DNA of 64,000 nucleotides from Alcanivorax sp. S6407 (lineage in GTDB: Bacteria; Pseudomonadota; Gammaproteobacteria; Pseudomonadales; Alcanivoracaceae): the NCBI RefSeq assembly GCF_023016115.1, contig NZ_JALKBH010000008.1, positions 1 to 64,000 on the forward strand. The letters are read 5' to 3'. Of this stretch, positions 55,464 through 63,699 are shown one piece after another; within the stretch, counting starts at the first letter, position 1, and each line of letters begins with the position of its first letter. The position numbers and the translations under genes are program-made. The notes under the pieces were generated by a model, which did not search any database, was not told where the DNA came from, and saw only the letters and a program-made list of their open reading frames with translations.

Positions 55464-56453
55464 ATGTTGCGTCTTGCGACGGTACTGGTAGCCCTGCTGC
55501 CGCTGGTGGCTACCGCCGCCACTACCCTGAAGATTTCCACCCTGTATCCCGATGGCACCACCATCGTCACCGGGCTCAAGGATGCCGGCAAGGAGATTGC
55601 CGAGAAGACCGAAGGCCGGGTGAAACTGAAGATCTATCCCGGTGGGGTGATGGGTGATGACCGGGCGGTGGAGCGCAAGATCCGCATTGGCCAGCTGCAT
55701 GGCCAGATCGCGCAGGGCGGTGCCTTTGCTTCCGCCTACAAGGACAGCCAGATCCTCAACGTGCCGCTGGCCTTCAATAATTATGAGGAAGTGGACGCGG
55801 TGCGCGCCGAGCTGGACCCGGAAATTCAGAAGGGTCTGGAAGCCGGTGGCTGGGTCAGCTTCGGTCTGATCGACGGTGGCTTTGCCTACGTCATGTCCGA
55901 AAACCCGGTGCGCAGTCTGGATGACCTGCGTGACCAGAAGCTGTGGCTGCCGGCCAACGACGAAGCCTCCGCCAAGGCGGCCAAGGCGTTCGAGCTGTCG
56001 CCGATCATGCTCAACATTGGCGCGGTACTGACCTCCCTGCAGACCGGTGCCATCAATGCCTTTGCTGCACCGCCGGTGGCCGCCCTGACCCTGCAATGGT
56101 ATTCCCGCGTGAACAACGTGACTGATATGCCGTTGCTGTACACCTTTGGTTTGCTGGGCATCCACAAGAAATACTTTGGCCGCCTGAGCGCAGAAGATCA
56201 GAAAACCGTACACGAAGTGCTGGAAGCCACCTTTGCCAAACTGGATGCAGAAAGCCGCAAGGAAAATCTGAGTGCCTTCCAGGCCGTGCAGCAGCAGGGC
56301 CTGACGGTGGTGAAGCCCACTGACGAGCAGTTCAAGGAATGGAAAACCTACGCCGATCGCGCCACGGCTGAACTGGTGGAAGAAGGCGAAATCAGCCAGG
56401 CCATGCTGGACCGGCTCAATGCCATCCTGGCCAAGCAGCGTGAAGGGCAGTAA
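55464..56453 (+). CDS. TRAP transporter substrate-binding protein (P subunit)
   Basis: A 329-residue periplasmic protein with a signal peptide (1-18). The DctP fold shows LKISTLYPDGT at the mature start, GRVKLKIYPGGVMGDDRAVERKIR (in which YPGGVMGDD is diagnostic) and a DLRDQKLW loop. In this TatP-like subgroup the ligand is probably a hydrophobic carboxylate rather than succinate. GGAG precedes the start. The stop abuts the Q subunit gene with no gap. Confidence 0.92.
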   Translation: MLRLATVLVALLPLVATAATTLKISTLYPDGTTIVTGLKDAGKEIAEKTEGRVKLKIYPGGVMGDDRAVERKIRIGQLHGQIAQGGAFASAYKDSQILNVPLAFNNYEEVDAVRAELDPEIQKGLEAGGWVSFGLIDGGFAYVMSENPVRSLDDLRDQKLWLPANDEASAKAAKAFELSPIMLNIGAVLTSLQTGAINAFAAPPVAALTLQWYSRVNNVTDMPLLYTFGLLGIHKKYFGRLSAEDQKTVHEVLEATFAKLDAESRKENLSAFQAVQQQGLTVVKPTDEQFKEWKTYADRATAELVEEGEISQAMLDRLNAILAKQREGQ

Positions 56454-56948
56454 ATGACAGCCCTGCTTCGCTGGTTACACCGCATCGAGGACGGCCTTAT
56501 CGTGGCCGTCCTTTTGTTTATGATCCTGCTGGCGGTGGCGCAGATTGTGCTGCGCAACTTCTTTGGCACCAGCCTGGTGTGGATCGAACCGCTGCTGCAG
56601 AACGCGGTGCTATGGATTGGTCTGCTGGGGGCGATGATTGCCTCCCGCAAGGATGAGCACATCCGCATTGATGTGGCGTCCACCCTGCTGCCGGAAAAGT
56701 ACCATCCCTTCCTGACCATCGGCGTGGATCTGTTCACCGCCTTTATCTGTGGACTGGTGGCCTGGTACAGCGTGGGATTCGTGATCGAAGAATATGAATA
56801 CGCCACCCCGGCCTTTGCCGAGGTGCCCAGCTGGTTGCTGCAGGCCATCATCCCGGTGGGCTTTACCGTAATGGCGGTGCGCTATGTGCTGCTGTTCCTG
56901 ATGGCGCTGGTCGGCAAGCGGCCGCGGATGCAGGAGCCGGTGGCATGA
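56454..56948 (+). CDS. TRAP transporter small permease (Q subunit)
   Basis: A 164-residue membrane protein with four helices (about 16-36, 45-70, 85-105 and 130-150). The DctQ signature is visible: VAQIVLRNFFGTSLVWIEPL followed by LLGAMIASRKDEHIRID. It starts right after the P subunit stop and overlaps the M subunit start by 4 bp (ATGA), so the subunits are translationally coupled. Confidence 0.93.
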   Translation: MTALLRWLHRIEDGLIVAVLLFMILLAVAQIVLRNFFGTSLVWIEPLLQNAVLWIGLLGAMIASRKDEHIRIDVASTLLPEKYHPFLTIGVDLFTAFICGLVAWYSVGFVIEEYEYATPAFAEVPSWLLQAIIPVGFTVMAVRYVLLFLMALVGKRPRMQEPVA

Positions 56949-58249
56949 TCACGATCGCCATTTTACTGCTGATCCTGCTGGCTCTGATGGGAGCCCCCCT
57001 CTACGCGATTATTCTTGGTGCCGCTGCGCTGGGGTTCTATACCCTGGATATCGAGCTGGCGGTGCTGCACATCGATATCTACCAGCTGAGCAACTCGGTG
57101 GTGCTGATGGCGCTGCCGCTGTTCACCTTTGCCGGTTTCCTGCTCAGCGAATCGAAAACCGCAGACCGGATGCTGCGTCTCAGCCAGGCCGCCTTTGGCT
57201 GGATGCCCGGTGGCATGGCATTCGTGTCCCTGATTGCCTGTGCTTTCTTTACTGCGCTCACGGGCGGATCCGGTGTCACCATTGTGGCGCTGGGTGCCTT
57301 GTTGTTGCCGGCGCTGGTGAAGGGCAATTACCCGGAGCGTTTCAGCCTGGGTCTGGTGACCTCATCGGGCAGCCTGGGCCTGTTGCTGGTGCCCTCTGTG
57401 CCGCTGCTGATCTACGGCATCATTGCCCAGCAGATGTCCCAGCAGCTGGACATGCCCCCGGTGGAGATCGTGGATCTCTATCTGGCTGGCCTGGTGCCGG
57501 CTTTGCTGATGATCGTGCTGCTGTACGGCTATTGTGTCTGGGCCACCCGTGGCGCGGCCAAGGCAGGTCATCCGATTCCCCGTCAGCCGTTCGATTTCCG
57601 CGAACTGGTGGATGCCCTGTGGGAAGCCCGCTGGGAGCTGCCACTGCCCATCGTGGTACTGGGCGGGATCTTCTCCGGCTTCCTGGTAGTCAGCGAAGCG
57701 GCCGCGGTGACGGCGCTTTATGTGCTGGTGGCGGAAGTGTTCCTGTACAAGGAAATCACCCTGCGCAAGCTGCCCGCCATCATGCGCGATTCCATGATCA
57801 TGGTCGGTGGTATTCTGCTGATCCTGGCGGTGGCGTTGGCCTTTACCGACTACCTGGTGTACGCCGGCGTACCGGAGAAACTGTTCACCCTGATCCAGAC
57901 CCACGTGGAGAGCAAGATTGCTTTCCTGATCCTGCTCAATATCCTGCTGCTGCTGTTGGGGGCGCTGCTGGATATCTTCGCGGCACTGGTCATCATGGTG
58001 CCGCTGATCCTGCCGGTGGCCTTGCGTTATGGCATTGATCCTGTGCACCTGGGCGTGATCTTCGTGGCCAACATGCAGATCGGCTACATCACCCCGCCGG
58101 TGGGCATGAACCTGTTCATCGCCAGCTACCGCTTCAAGAAACGGGTCACCGAACTGTTCGCTTCCACCATCCCGTTCATGCTGGTACTGATCGTGGCGCT
58201 GCTGATGATCACCTATATTCCGCAGTTGAGTTTGTGGCTGGTTAGATAA
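56945..58249 (+). CDS. TRAP transporter large permease (M subunit)
   Basis: A 434-residue protein with about 12 membrane segments of the DctM family. GGSGVTIVALGALLLPAL (about 108-125) and GSLGLLLVPSVPLLIYGI (about 140) are the conserved helical-hairpin regions, and TPPVGMNLFIASY (about 380) the C-terminal one. It uses a sodium or proton gradient to import the acid delivered by the P subunit. It is the last gene of the operon. A gtgaata heptad array begins 3-4 bp after the stop. Confidence 0.94.
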   Translation: MITIAILLLILLALMGAPLYAIILGAAALGFYTLDIELAVLHIDIYQLSNSVVLMALPLFTFAGFLLSESKTADRMLRLSQAAFGWMPGGMAFVSLIACAFFTALTGGSGVTIVALGALLLPALVKGNYPERFSLGLVTSSGSLGLLLVPSVPLLIYGIIAQQMSQQLDMPPVEIVDLYLAGLVPALLMIVLLYGYCVWATRGAAKAGHPIPRQPFDFRELVDALWEARWELPLPIVVLGGIFSGFLVVSEAAAVTALYVLVAEVFLYKEITLRKLPAIMRDSMIMVGGILLILAVALAFTDYLVYAGVPEKLFTLIQTHVESKIAFLILLNILLLLLGALLDIFAALVIMVPLILPVALRYGIDPVHLGVIFVANMQIGYITPPVGMNLFIASYRFKKRVTELFASTIPFMLVLIVALLMITYIPQLSLWLVR

Positions 58250-58250
58250 G

Positions 58251-58450
58251 GCAGTGAATAGTTAATAGTTAATAGTTAATAGTTGCGCGTGGAACGCGTG
58301 GCAGTGACTGAAAAGATAGAGGCCGCGCCCAGCTATTGGGCGCGGCCTCTTTGGTTTGTGGAGCAAGGTTTTCTGTGGGAGCGTGCTTGCACGCGAAGGG
58401 TTTATAGTAAAGCCTCGCTGTCGCTCGAATCGCGTGCAGGCACGCTCCCA
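58251..58450. repeat. Left 200-bp inverted repeat of the NYN cassette
   Basis: Order: gttaata heptads (58251-58284), gttgcgcgt, a ccgcgccc/gggcgcgg hairpin (58321-58350) and two facing REP palindromes (58374-58402 and 58430-58451). Aligned without gaps to the inverse of 59481-59680: 135 of 140 bases match in 58311-58450, and about 48 of 60 in 58251-58310 (hand count). Confidence 0.92.
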
Positions 58451-58477
58451 CAGTGCTAGTGAGGTGCGAACAAACCA

Positions 58478-58612
58478 GTTTCGAGTTGCGAGAAGCGAGT
58501 TTCGAAAACCAAAAACCCGGTTCTCGTAGGTATGATTTTTGATCTTGCCTTCCGCAACTCGTAACTCGCTATCGCTCGATTCGCACCTCGAGAGGTGCTC
58601 CTACAGAAAGAT
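58478..58612. repeat. cgagttt heptad hairpin plus REP inside the NYN cassette
   Basis: The heptads cgagttg, cgagaag, cgagttt and their inverse cgcaact, cgtaact lie about 45 bp apart. An inverted REP (cacctcgagaggtgctccta) follows, adjoining the NYN gene stop. Confidence 0.75.
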
Positions 58613-58621
58613 GGAGTGAGA

Positions 58622-59383
58622 TTATTTGCGGAGGGCTTTGACGAGAACGCCGGAGCCGGCGCCTTTTTTTAGCTCGAACCATTTTGGGTAGGCCCGTAAC
58701 AGGTCGCTGAGTTTCTTGTGACCGTACAGACGGGTGTCAAAGTCCGGTTTGCGTTTACTCAGTAGCTGTCCAACGGGGCTCAGGTTGGCCCAGTCATCCT
58801 CGTCGCCGATGGAGTCGATGACATTGGCGATCAACTGTAATGGCGGCGGCTCTTTTTGTATCGGCTTGGGAGTGGCTTCTGTTGGCGCCTCTTTGCTCTC
58901 ATCCTGTTCCGGACTGTGATCCGAGCGTAGCACCTCGGTTCGGATAAACTTGTCGCAGGCTGATACAAAGGGCTCGGGCGTCTTTTCCTCGCCGAACCCG
59001 TAGACCATCAAGCCTTCTTCTCTGAGACGTGCTGCCAGCCGGGTAAAATCGCTGTCACTGGAGACAATGCAGAAACCATCCAGCTGCTTGGTATAGAGCA
59101 GATCCATGGCATCGATGATCATGCTGCTATCGGTGGCGTTCTTGCCCTTGGTATAGGCGAATTGCTGGACGGGCTGTACGGAATGTTTGAGCAGCACATC
59201 CTTCCAACCGCCCAGGTTGGGCTTGGTCCAATCGCCGTAGATACGCTTGACGCTGGCGGTACCGTATTTTGCGATTTCCTCAAACAGACCATCGATGATC
59301 TTCGCTGGCGCGTTGTCCGCATCGATTAGCACCGCGAGGGACGCATGATCGGGGTCCGAACTATTCCCATTCCGTTTGCTCAT
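58622..59383 (-). CDS. NYN-domain protein with C-terminal OST-HTH/LOTUS domain
   Basis: The 253-residue protein has an N-terminal NYN (PIN-like) predicted RNase domain (about 14-150) with acidic sites LAVLIDADNAP, NATDSSMIIDAMDLLY and CIVSSDSDFTRLA. A charged, proline-rich linker follows (about 155-180), then an OST-HTH/LOTUS-like domain (about 182-250) with LSPVGQLLSKRKPDFD and YGHKKLSDLLRA. LOTUS domains bind RNA (G-rich or quadruplex forms) or partner proteins. It is the only gene inside a pair of 200-bp inverted repeats that lie between two convergent genes. Confidence 0.9.
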   Translation of the reverse strand: MSKRNGNSSDPDHASLAVLIDADNAPAKIIDGLFEEIAKYGTASVKRIYGDWTKPNLGGWKDVLLKHSVQPVQQFAYTKGKNATDSSMIIDAMDLLYTKQLDGFCIVSSDSDFTRLAARLREEGLMVYGFGEEKTPEPFVSACDKFIRTEVLRSDHSPEQDESKEAPTEATPKPIQKEPPPLQLIANVIDSIGDEDDWANLSPVGQLLSKRKPDFDTRLYGHKKLSDLLRAYPKWFELKKGAGSGVLVKALRK

Positions 59384-59480
59384 TAGCCTTCCTTGTGGGT
59401 GGTTACGCCAAGCTTATCGTGGTGAGGGGGTAATCGTTAACAGTAAATCGATGAGTGTAGGGATAGCCTCCCTGCCACTT

Positions 59481-59680
59481 TAGGAGCGTGCCTGCACGCG
59501 ATTCGAGCGACAGCGAGGCTTTACTATAAACCCTTCGCGTGCAAGCACGCTCCCACAGAAAACCTTGCTCCACAAACGATAGAGGCCGCGCCCAATGCCT
59601 GGGCGCGGCCTCTATCTTTTACATCACCGCCACGCTTCGCTCGCGCAGCTGTTAACTATTCACTATTAACTGTTAACTGC
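59481..59680. repeat. Right 200-bp inverted repeat of the NYN cassette
   Basis: Inverse of 58251-58450: two facing REPs, the ccgcgccc hairpin (59582-59613), cgcgcagc and gttaacta heptads that end 4 bp before the SDR stop. The remaining gap 59384-59480, between this arm and the NYN start, shows nothing further. Confidence 0.92.
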
Positions 59681-59684
59681 TTTT

Positions 59685-60485
59685 TCACTGCTCTTTAACG
59701 GATTTCTTGAACACAAAATTTGCCATATAACGCAACGGCATGGTGCGGATCCAGATGCTTTGCAGGGTGATCGGCAGGCTGGGCAGGGCGAAGATTTTCT
59801 TTTCGTTGAGTGCCTTGTAGCCGGCGATGGCCACCTCTTCCGGGGTGTCGATCTGGGTCGAGACGAACTTGGTGATGCCGCTGGAAGACTGATGCTTGCT
59901 CTGGGCGGTATCCAGGAAGGCGGTCTTGGTGGTGCTGGGGCAGAAGCAGGTGACCTGTACGCCGTAGGGCTTCAGCTCTTCGTGCAGGGAGGCGCTGAAG
60001 TTGATCACGAATGCCTTGCTGGCACTGTAGGCGGCAAAGAACGGCATGGGGCAGAAGCCGGCGAGGGAGCCGATGTTCATGATCTGGCCGGTGCCGCGGG
60101 CTTTCATTTTGGCGCCTACCAGCATGCACAGCTTGCTGAGCAGGATGTTGTTCAGGGTGAGCATGCGCTCCAGCTTCTTGCTGTCCTGTTCAACATGCTC
60201 GCCCATCATGCCGAAGCCCACATTGTTGACCAGCACGTCCAGCTCGATCTTTTCCTGGTCCAGCCATTCGACGATGCGTTCGGCGGCATCCGGTTCGGAC
60301 AGGTCCATCTGTACACCGTGGTAGTCCACGTTGGCGCGCTGGGCTTTCAGGTCCTTGCCCAGCTGATCGAGCTCTTCCTGCAGCAGGCTGAACACCACGA
60401 TGCGGTAACCGTCGTTGTTGAACAGCTTGCAGAATTCACGGCCAATACCACCGGCGCCACCGGTGATCAGTACGGTTCTTGTCAT
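59685..60485 (-). CDS. Short-chain dehydrogenase linked to desaturase
   Basis: A 266-residue SDR: TGGAGGIGRE (about 8-17), NNVGFGMMG (about 86), a serine in MNIGSLAG (about 137) and YSASKAF (about 152-158). The SAFVI and HEELKPYGVQVTCFCP stretches resemble DltE/YqjQ-type membrane-lipid or fatty-acyl reductases. A C-terminal hydrophobic stretch may associate with the membrane. ATG 60485 follows AGGAG. It lies 13 bp after the desaturase gene on the same strand, so both form an operon, probably oxidising the same lipid. Confidence 0.87.
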   Translation of the reverse strand: MTRTVLITGGAGGIGREFCKLFNNDGYRIVVFSLLQEELDQLGKDLKAQRANVDYHGVQMDLSEPDAAERIVEWLDQEKIELDVLVNNVGFGMMGEHVEQDSKKLERMLTLNNILLSKLCMLVGAKMKARGTGQIMNIGSLAGFCPMPFFAAYSASKAFVINFSASLHEELKPYGVQVTCFCPSTTKTAFLDTAQSKHQSSSGITKFVSTQIDTPEEVAIAGYKALNEKKIFALPSLPITLQSIWIRTMPLRYMANFVFKKSVKEQ

Positions 60486-60498
60486 TGTTATGCTCCTG

Positions 60499-61377
60499 TC
60501 AGGCGGCGTCGCCGGGTTGTTCTTTGGGGCCCAGATCGAAGGGGCCAATGATCATGCTGCCGGAGTGTTTGCGATGGTAGGCCTCGCGGGCTTTCCAGAC
60601 TTTACCGTAACGATAGAACGGCACGGTGGGGTAGAGGTGATGGACCAGGTGATAGTTCTGGTACATCAGAATCGGGGTCAGCAACCATTCCCAGCCCATG
60701 CGCATCAGCGAGGTGGTGTTCGGGTCCACGTCCTGGCGGCCGGTATGCGGGTAGTGCGGCAGCACCATGAACACCAGACACATCAGGAAGAACGAGAAGT
60801 AGGACGGAATCAGCCACAGCATCAGGGTCACATAGGGTTGCCAGATGAACAGGGCGGTCAGGGCGATACCGGCTACGATCAGCTCACGGCGCATTTCGGC
60901 CATTTCCACGTTGGGCAGTTTTTCCGGATGACGCATGTAGTTGATCAGGTAGATGAAGGGCCAGAAGCCCCACAGCGGCATGGTCCACAGGCTACTGGCC
61001 ATCCAGTGATCGGGATCTTTTTCCGGGTCGTTGGCAAAGCGGTGGTGATGCATGTGCATGATGCGGAACAGCTTACCCTTGCCGAACGGCACGGCCACAA
61101 AGGTAGCGATGGAAAGAATCAGGTCGTTATGCTCAGACTTCTGGGCGGCGGCACGGTGAATGGATTCGTGGGCCGGGGTGAACATGACATAGCCTGAGAT
61201 GCTGTTGATCACCAGCCCGACCCAGGCCGGCCAGTAGCCACCAATCACCATCACCCAGCTGGCAATGTTGGCGGCATGGGACAGCACCATCAGGGTGATG
61301 GTGGGCCAGGCAAACTTCGGTGAGACCTTCAGTTTGGCCAGTGTCTTGAGTTCTTCTGCTTCAGTTGTTGTGGTCAT
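60499..61377 (-). CDS. Membrane fatty acid desaturase/hydroxylase family protein, copy 1
   Basis: A 292-residue integral membrane di-iron enzyme with the histidine boxes HESIH (about 70-74), HMHHHRF (about 106-112) and HLVHHLYP (about 245-252), plus PHYPHTGRQD. Four to five helices surround them. The family includes acyl-lipid desaturases, carotenoid hydroxylases/ketolases and hydrocarbon oxygenases of the MocD type, so the substrate is open. A very close paralogue of the same length lies directly upstream at 61569. It is operonic with the SDR. Confidence 0.87.
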   Translation of the reverse strand: MTTTTEAEELKTLAKLKVSPKFAWPTITLMVLSHAANIASWVMVIGGYWPAWVGLVINSISGYVMFTPAHESIHRAAAQKSEHNDLILSIATFVAVPFGKGKLFRIMHMHHHRFANDPEKDPDHWMASSLWTMPLWGFWPFIYLINYMRHPEKLPNVEMAEMRRELIVAGIALTALFIWQPYVTLMLWLIPSYFSFFLMCLVFMVLPHYPHTGRQDVDPNTTSLMRMGWEWLLTPILMYQNYHLVHHLYPTVPFYRYGKVWKAREAYHRKHSGSMIIGPFDLGPKEQPGDAA

Positions 61378-61479
61378 TGGGGCGGTCTCCCTGCAGGTTG
61401 TGCATACACAGTGTTTACCTTTTCGCAGGGCTTGTTAAGCACCAAAGCTGCCAAAAAAGGGGATAAATAGTGTCAGGTG

Positions 61480-61562
61480 AGACGCCTGATAGGACGCCTG
61501 AGGCCTGACGCTAAACGGCCAGACGCCTTCCGCTTTTGGCGTCAGGCGTCTGGCGTCCGGCT
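61480..61562. repeat. 7-bp array pair, gacgcct and ggcgtct, between desaturase genes
   Basis: The left arm has gacgcct, gatagga, cgcctga-like units; the right arm has ggcgtca, ggcgtct, ggcgtcc. They form an inverted pair about 20 bp apart, beginning 7 bp after the stop of the second desaturase gene. Confidence 0.7.
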
Positions 61563-61568
61563 TTCCAA

Positions 61569-62447
61569 TCAGGTGGCGTTGCCAGTGGACTCGTTACGGT
61601 TTTCCGGGCCAAGGCCAAAGGGGCCGATGATCATGTCGCCGGAATGCTCCAGGTGGTAGGCCTCGCGGGCTTTCCAGATCTTGCCGTAGCGATAGAACGG
61701 TGCGGTGGGGTACAGGTGATGCACCAGATGATAGTTCTGGAACATCAGCACCGGGGTCAGCCACCATTCCTGGCCCATGCGCATCAGCGCGGTGGTGTTC
61801 GGGTCCTCGTCCTGACGGCCGGTGTGCGGGTAGTGCGGCAGCACCATGAACACCAGGCACATCAGGAAGAAGGCGAAGTAGGTGGGGATCAGCCACAGCA
61901 TCAGCATGTAGTACGGCATCAGCACAATCAGGACACCGAAGATGGCGCCGGCCACCACGATCTCACGGACAATTTCCGATACCTTCACGTTCGGCAGCAG
62001 TTCCGGGTTGCGCAGGAACTTGTACAGGTAGAAGTACGGCCACAGGCCCCACAGCGGCATGGTCCACAGGCTGCTGGCCATCCAGTGATCCGGATCGTTT
62101 TCCGGGTCGTTGGCGAAGCGGTGGTGGCGCATGTGTAGCAGGCGGAACAGCTTGCCCTTGCCGAACGGCACGGCCACAAAGGTGGCGGCGGCCAGAATGA
62201 AGTCGTTGTGCTCGGACTTCTGGGCGGCAGCGCGGTGAATGCCCTCATGGGCCGGGGTGAACAGGGCGTAGCCCGCGATGCTGTTGACTACCATGCCCAC
62301 CCACAGGGGCCAGATGCCCATGGGGACCATGATCCAGGTCAGTGCCACGGCCGCAAGCGAGCCAACCAGAATTGCCAGGGTGGGCCACGCAAATTTCGGT
62401 GACACCTTCAGTTTTGCCAGTTCGTTATTCTTCTCTGCGTTACTCAT
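61569..62447 (-). CDS. Membrane fatty acid desaturase/hydroxylase family protein, copy 2
   Basis: The 292-residue paralogue of the 60499 protein has identical spacing of the boxes HEGIH, HMRHHRF and HLVHHLYP. The two proteins share long blocks such as KLKVSPKFAWPT and DPDHWMASSLWTMPLWG. They differ mostly in the membrane helices and the tails. ATG 62447 follows GGAG. The pair arose by tandem duplication; divergence in the helices suggests different chain or head-group preference. The AraC-type regulator downstream may control them. Confidence 0.87.
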   Translation of the reverse strand: MSNAEKNNELAKLKVSPKFAWPTLAILVGSLAAVALTWIMVPMGIWPLWVGMVVNSIAGYALFTPAHEGIHRAAAQKSEHNDFILAAATFVAVPFGKGKLFRLLHMRHHRFANDPENDPDHWMASSLWTMPLWGLWPYFYLYKFLRNPELLPNVKVSEIVREIVVAGAIFGVLIVLMPYYMLMLWLIPTYFAFFLMCLVFMVLPHYPHTGRQDEDPNTTALMRMGQEWWLTPVLMFQNYHLVHHLYPTAPFYRYGKIWKAREAYHLEHSGDMIIGPFGLGPENRNESTGNAT

Positions 62448-62552
62448 TGCGCCAGTCTCCAATGGTGCTTTTATTCAGTGTTGCCCGAAACGGGTTCACG
62501 GATAAGCGCGGATGCTGACAAGGGGGGGATGATAAATGACAGGGGATGATTG

Positions 62553-62703
62553 AGTTACGAGTTACGAGTTACGAGAAGCGAGAAGCGAGAAGCGAGAAGC
62601 GAGAAGCGAGAAGCGAGAAGCGAGAAGCGAGAAGCGAGAAGACAAGGTTCCGCTCCTCCAGGTTTTGACTTTCGAAACTCGTTACTCGCAACTCGTAACT
62701 GAC
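62553..62703. repeat. Heptad element with eight or nine gagaagc units
   Basis: Starts cgagtta three times, then gagaagc repeats about nine times with perfect period (62572-62641). After a 30-bp core come cgaaact, cgttact, cgcaact, cgtaact, ending at the AraC gene stop. One arm is expanded and the other is not. Confidence 0.9.
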
Positions 62704-63699
62704 TCATTCCTGCCGAAACTTCCCCGGGCTGGTGCCGAACCACCTCTGGAAGGCGCGGCGGAAGCTGGCTACGTCGGTGTAGCCGAGATCCTCTGCCACC
62801 GCGGCCACGGTGTAGTGGGGCAGGCTGAGTAGCTGGGTGGCGCGGCGGCTGAGGGTCTGGTCGCGCAGTTGCTGGAAGCGGGTGTCTTCCTGCTTGAGCT
62901 TGCGGATCAGGGTGCGCGGGCTCATGTGCAGTCGGTCGGCGATAGTGTCCAGGTCCGCCTTGCCTTCGGCCTGATGCAACAGGGCCAGCACCTGGTCGGT
63001 GACGGTGCCCATCTTGCGCAGGGACTCCTGGCGAGCTTCGCACTGGCCGATGGCCATCCACAGCAGTTCCCGGTCATGGCTGGCCAGGGGTTCGTCGCCG
63101 TAATGGGCCGGCAGGGTGAGGCCGGTTTGCGGAGCATCGAACACCACTTCGGTGCCGCGGAAGATCTTCTTGTAGGCATCCGCCCACGGTGGGGCCGGGT
63201 AATTGAAGTAGGCCACCCCGTCGTTGATGGGTTTGCCGCGCAGTACTACGTGGCAGGCGTAGGCGGACGCCATGGCGGATTCGGTGAGGAAGCGGATGTA
63301 GTCATCCATGGGGTAATTGAACTGCAGATGCAGGGTGATGGTGTCGGCATCTTCTTCCATCTCGGTATGGAATACCCGGGTGCGGGTGTTGGTGAAGGCG
63401 GCAAACACGCGCATGGCATCACGCAGGGTAGGGCTGGCCATGGCTGCCATGCCCATGGGGCCGTGCATGGCGGGCAGGGCTCGCAGGCCGGCCTGCAAGG
63501 CAAGATCCGGCAGGGGATTGATGGCCTGGGCATTGGCGATCAGCTGGCAGGTGCCGGCCCAATCGATAAAGCCATCACCGTGCTGCAGGGTCTCCACATT
63601 GATGCCGGTGTTGCAGACCAGGTTTTCCAGGCCGTCCTGATCCAGACCCATGGCCTGGGCAATCATGCGGCAGTAAGCCAGTGCCAGATCCGGGCTCAT
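62704..63699 (-). CDS. AraC-family transcriptional regulator
   Basis: A 331-residue protein with an N-terminal arabinose-binding-like domain of the PF12625 type (about 15-200). The C-terminal double helix-turn-helix (about 232-328) is recognised by DTIADRLHMSPRTLIRKLKQ and VAEDLGYTDVASFRRAFQRW. It overlaps the preceding TetR gene by 4 bp (ATGA). Regulators of this type often respond to fatty acids or other amphipathic ligands, which would fit the adjacent desaturase genes. Confidence 0.9.
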   Translation of the reverse strand: MSPDLALAYCRMIAQAMGLDQDGLENLVCNTGINVETLQHGDGFIDWAGTCQLIANAQAINPLPDLALQAGLRALPAMHGPMGMAAMASPTLRDAMRVFAAFTNTRTRVFHTEMEEDADTITLHLQFNYPMDDYIRFLTESAMASAYACHVVLRGKPINDGVAYFNYPAPPWADAYKKIFRGTEVVFDAPQTGLTLPAHYGDEPLASHDRELLWMAIGQCEARQESLRKMGTVTDQVLALLHQAEGKADLDTIADRLHMSPRTLIRKLKQEDTRFQQLRDQTLSRRATQLLSLPHYTVAAVAEDLGYTDVASFRRAFQRWFGTSPGKFRQE

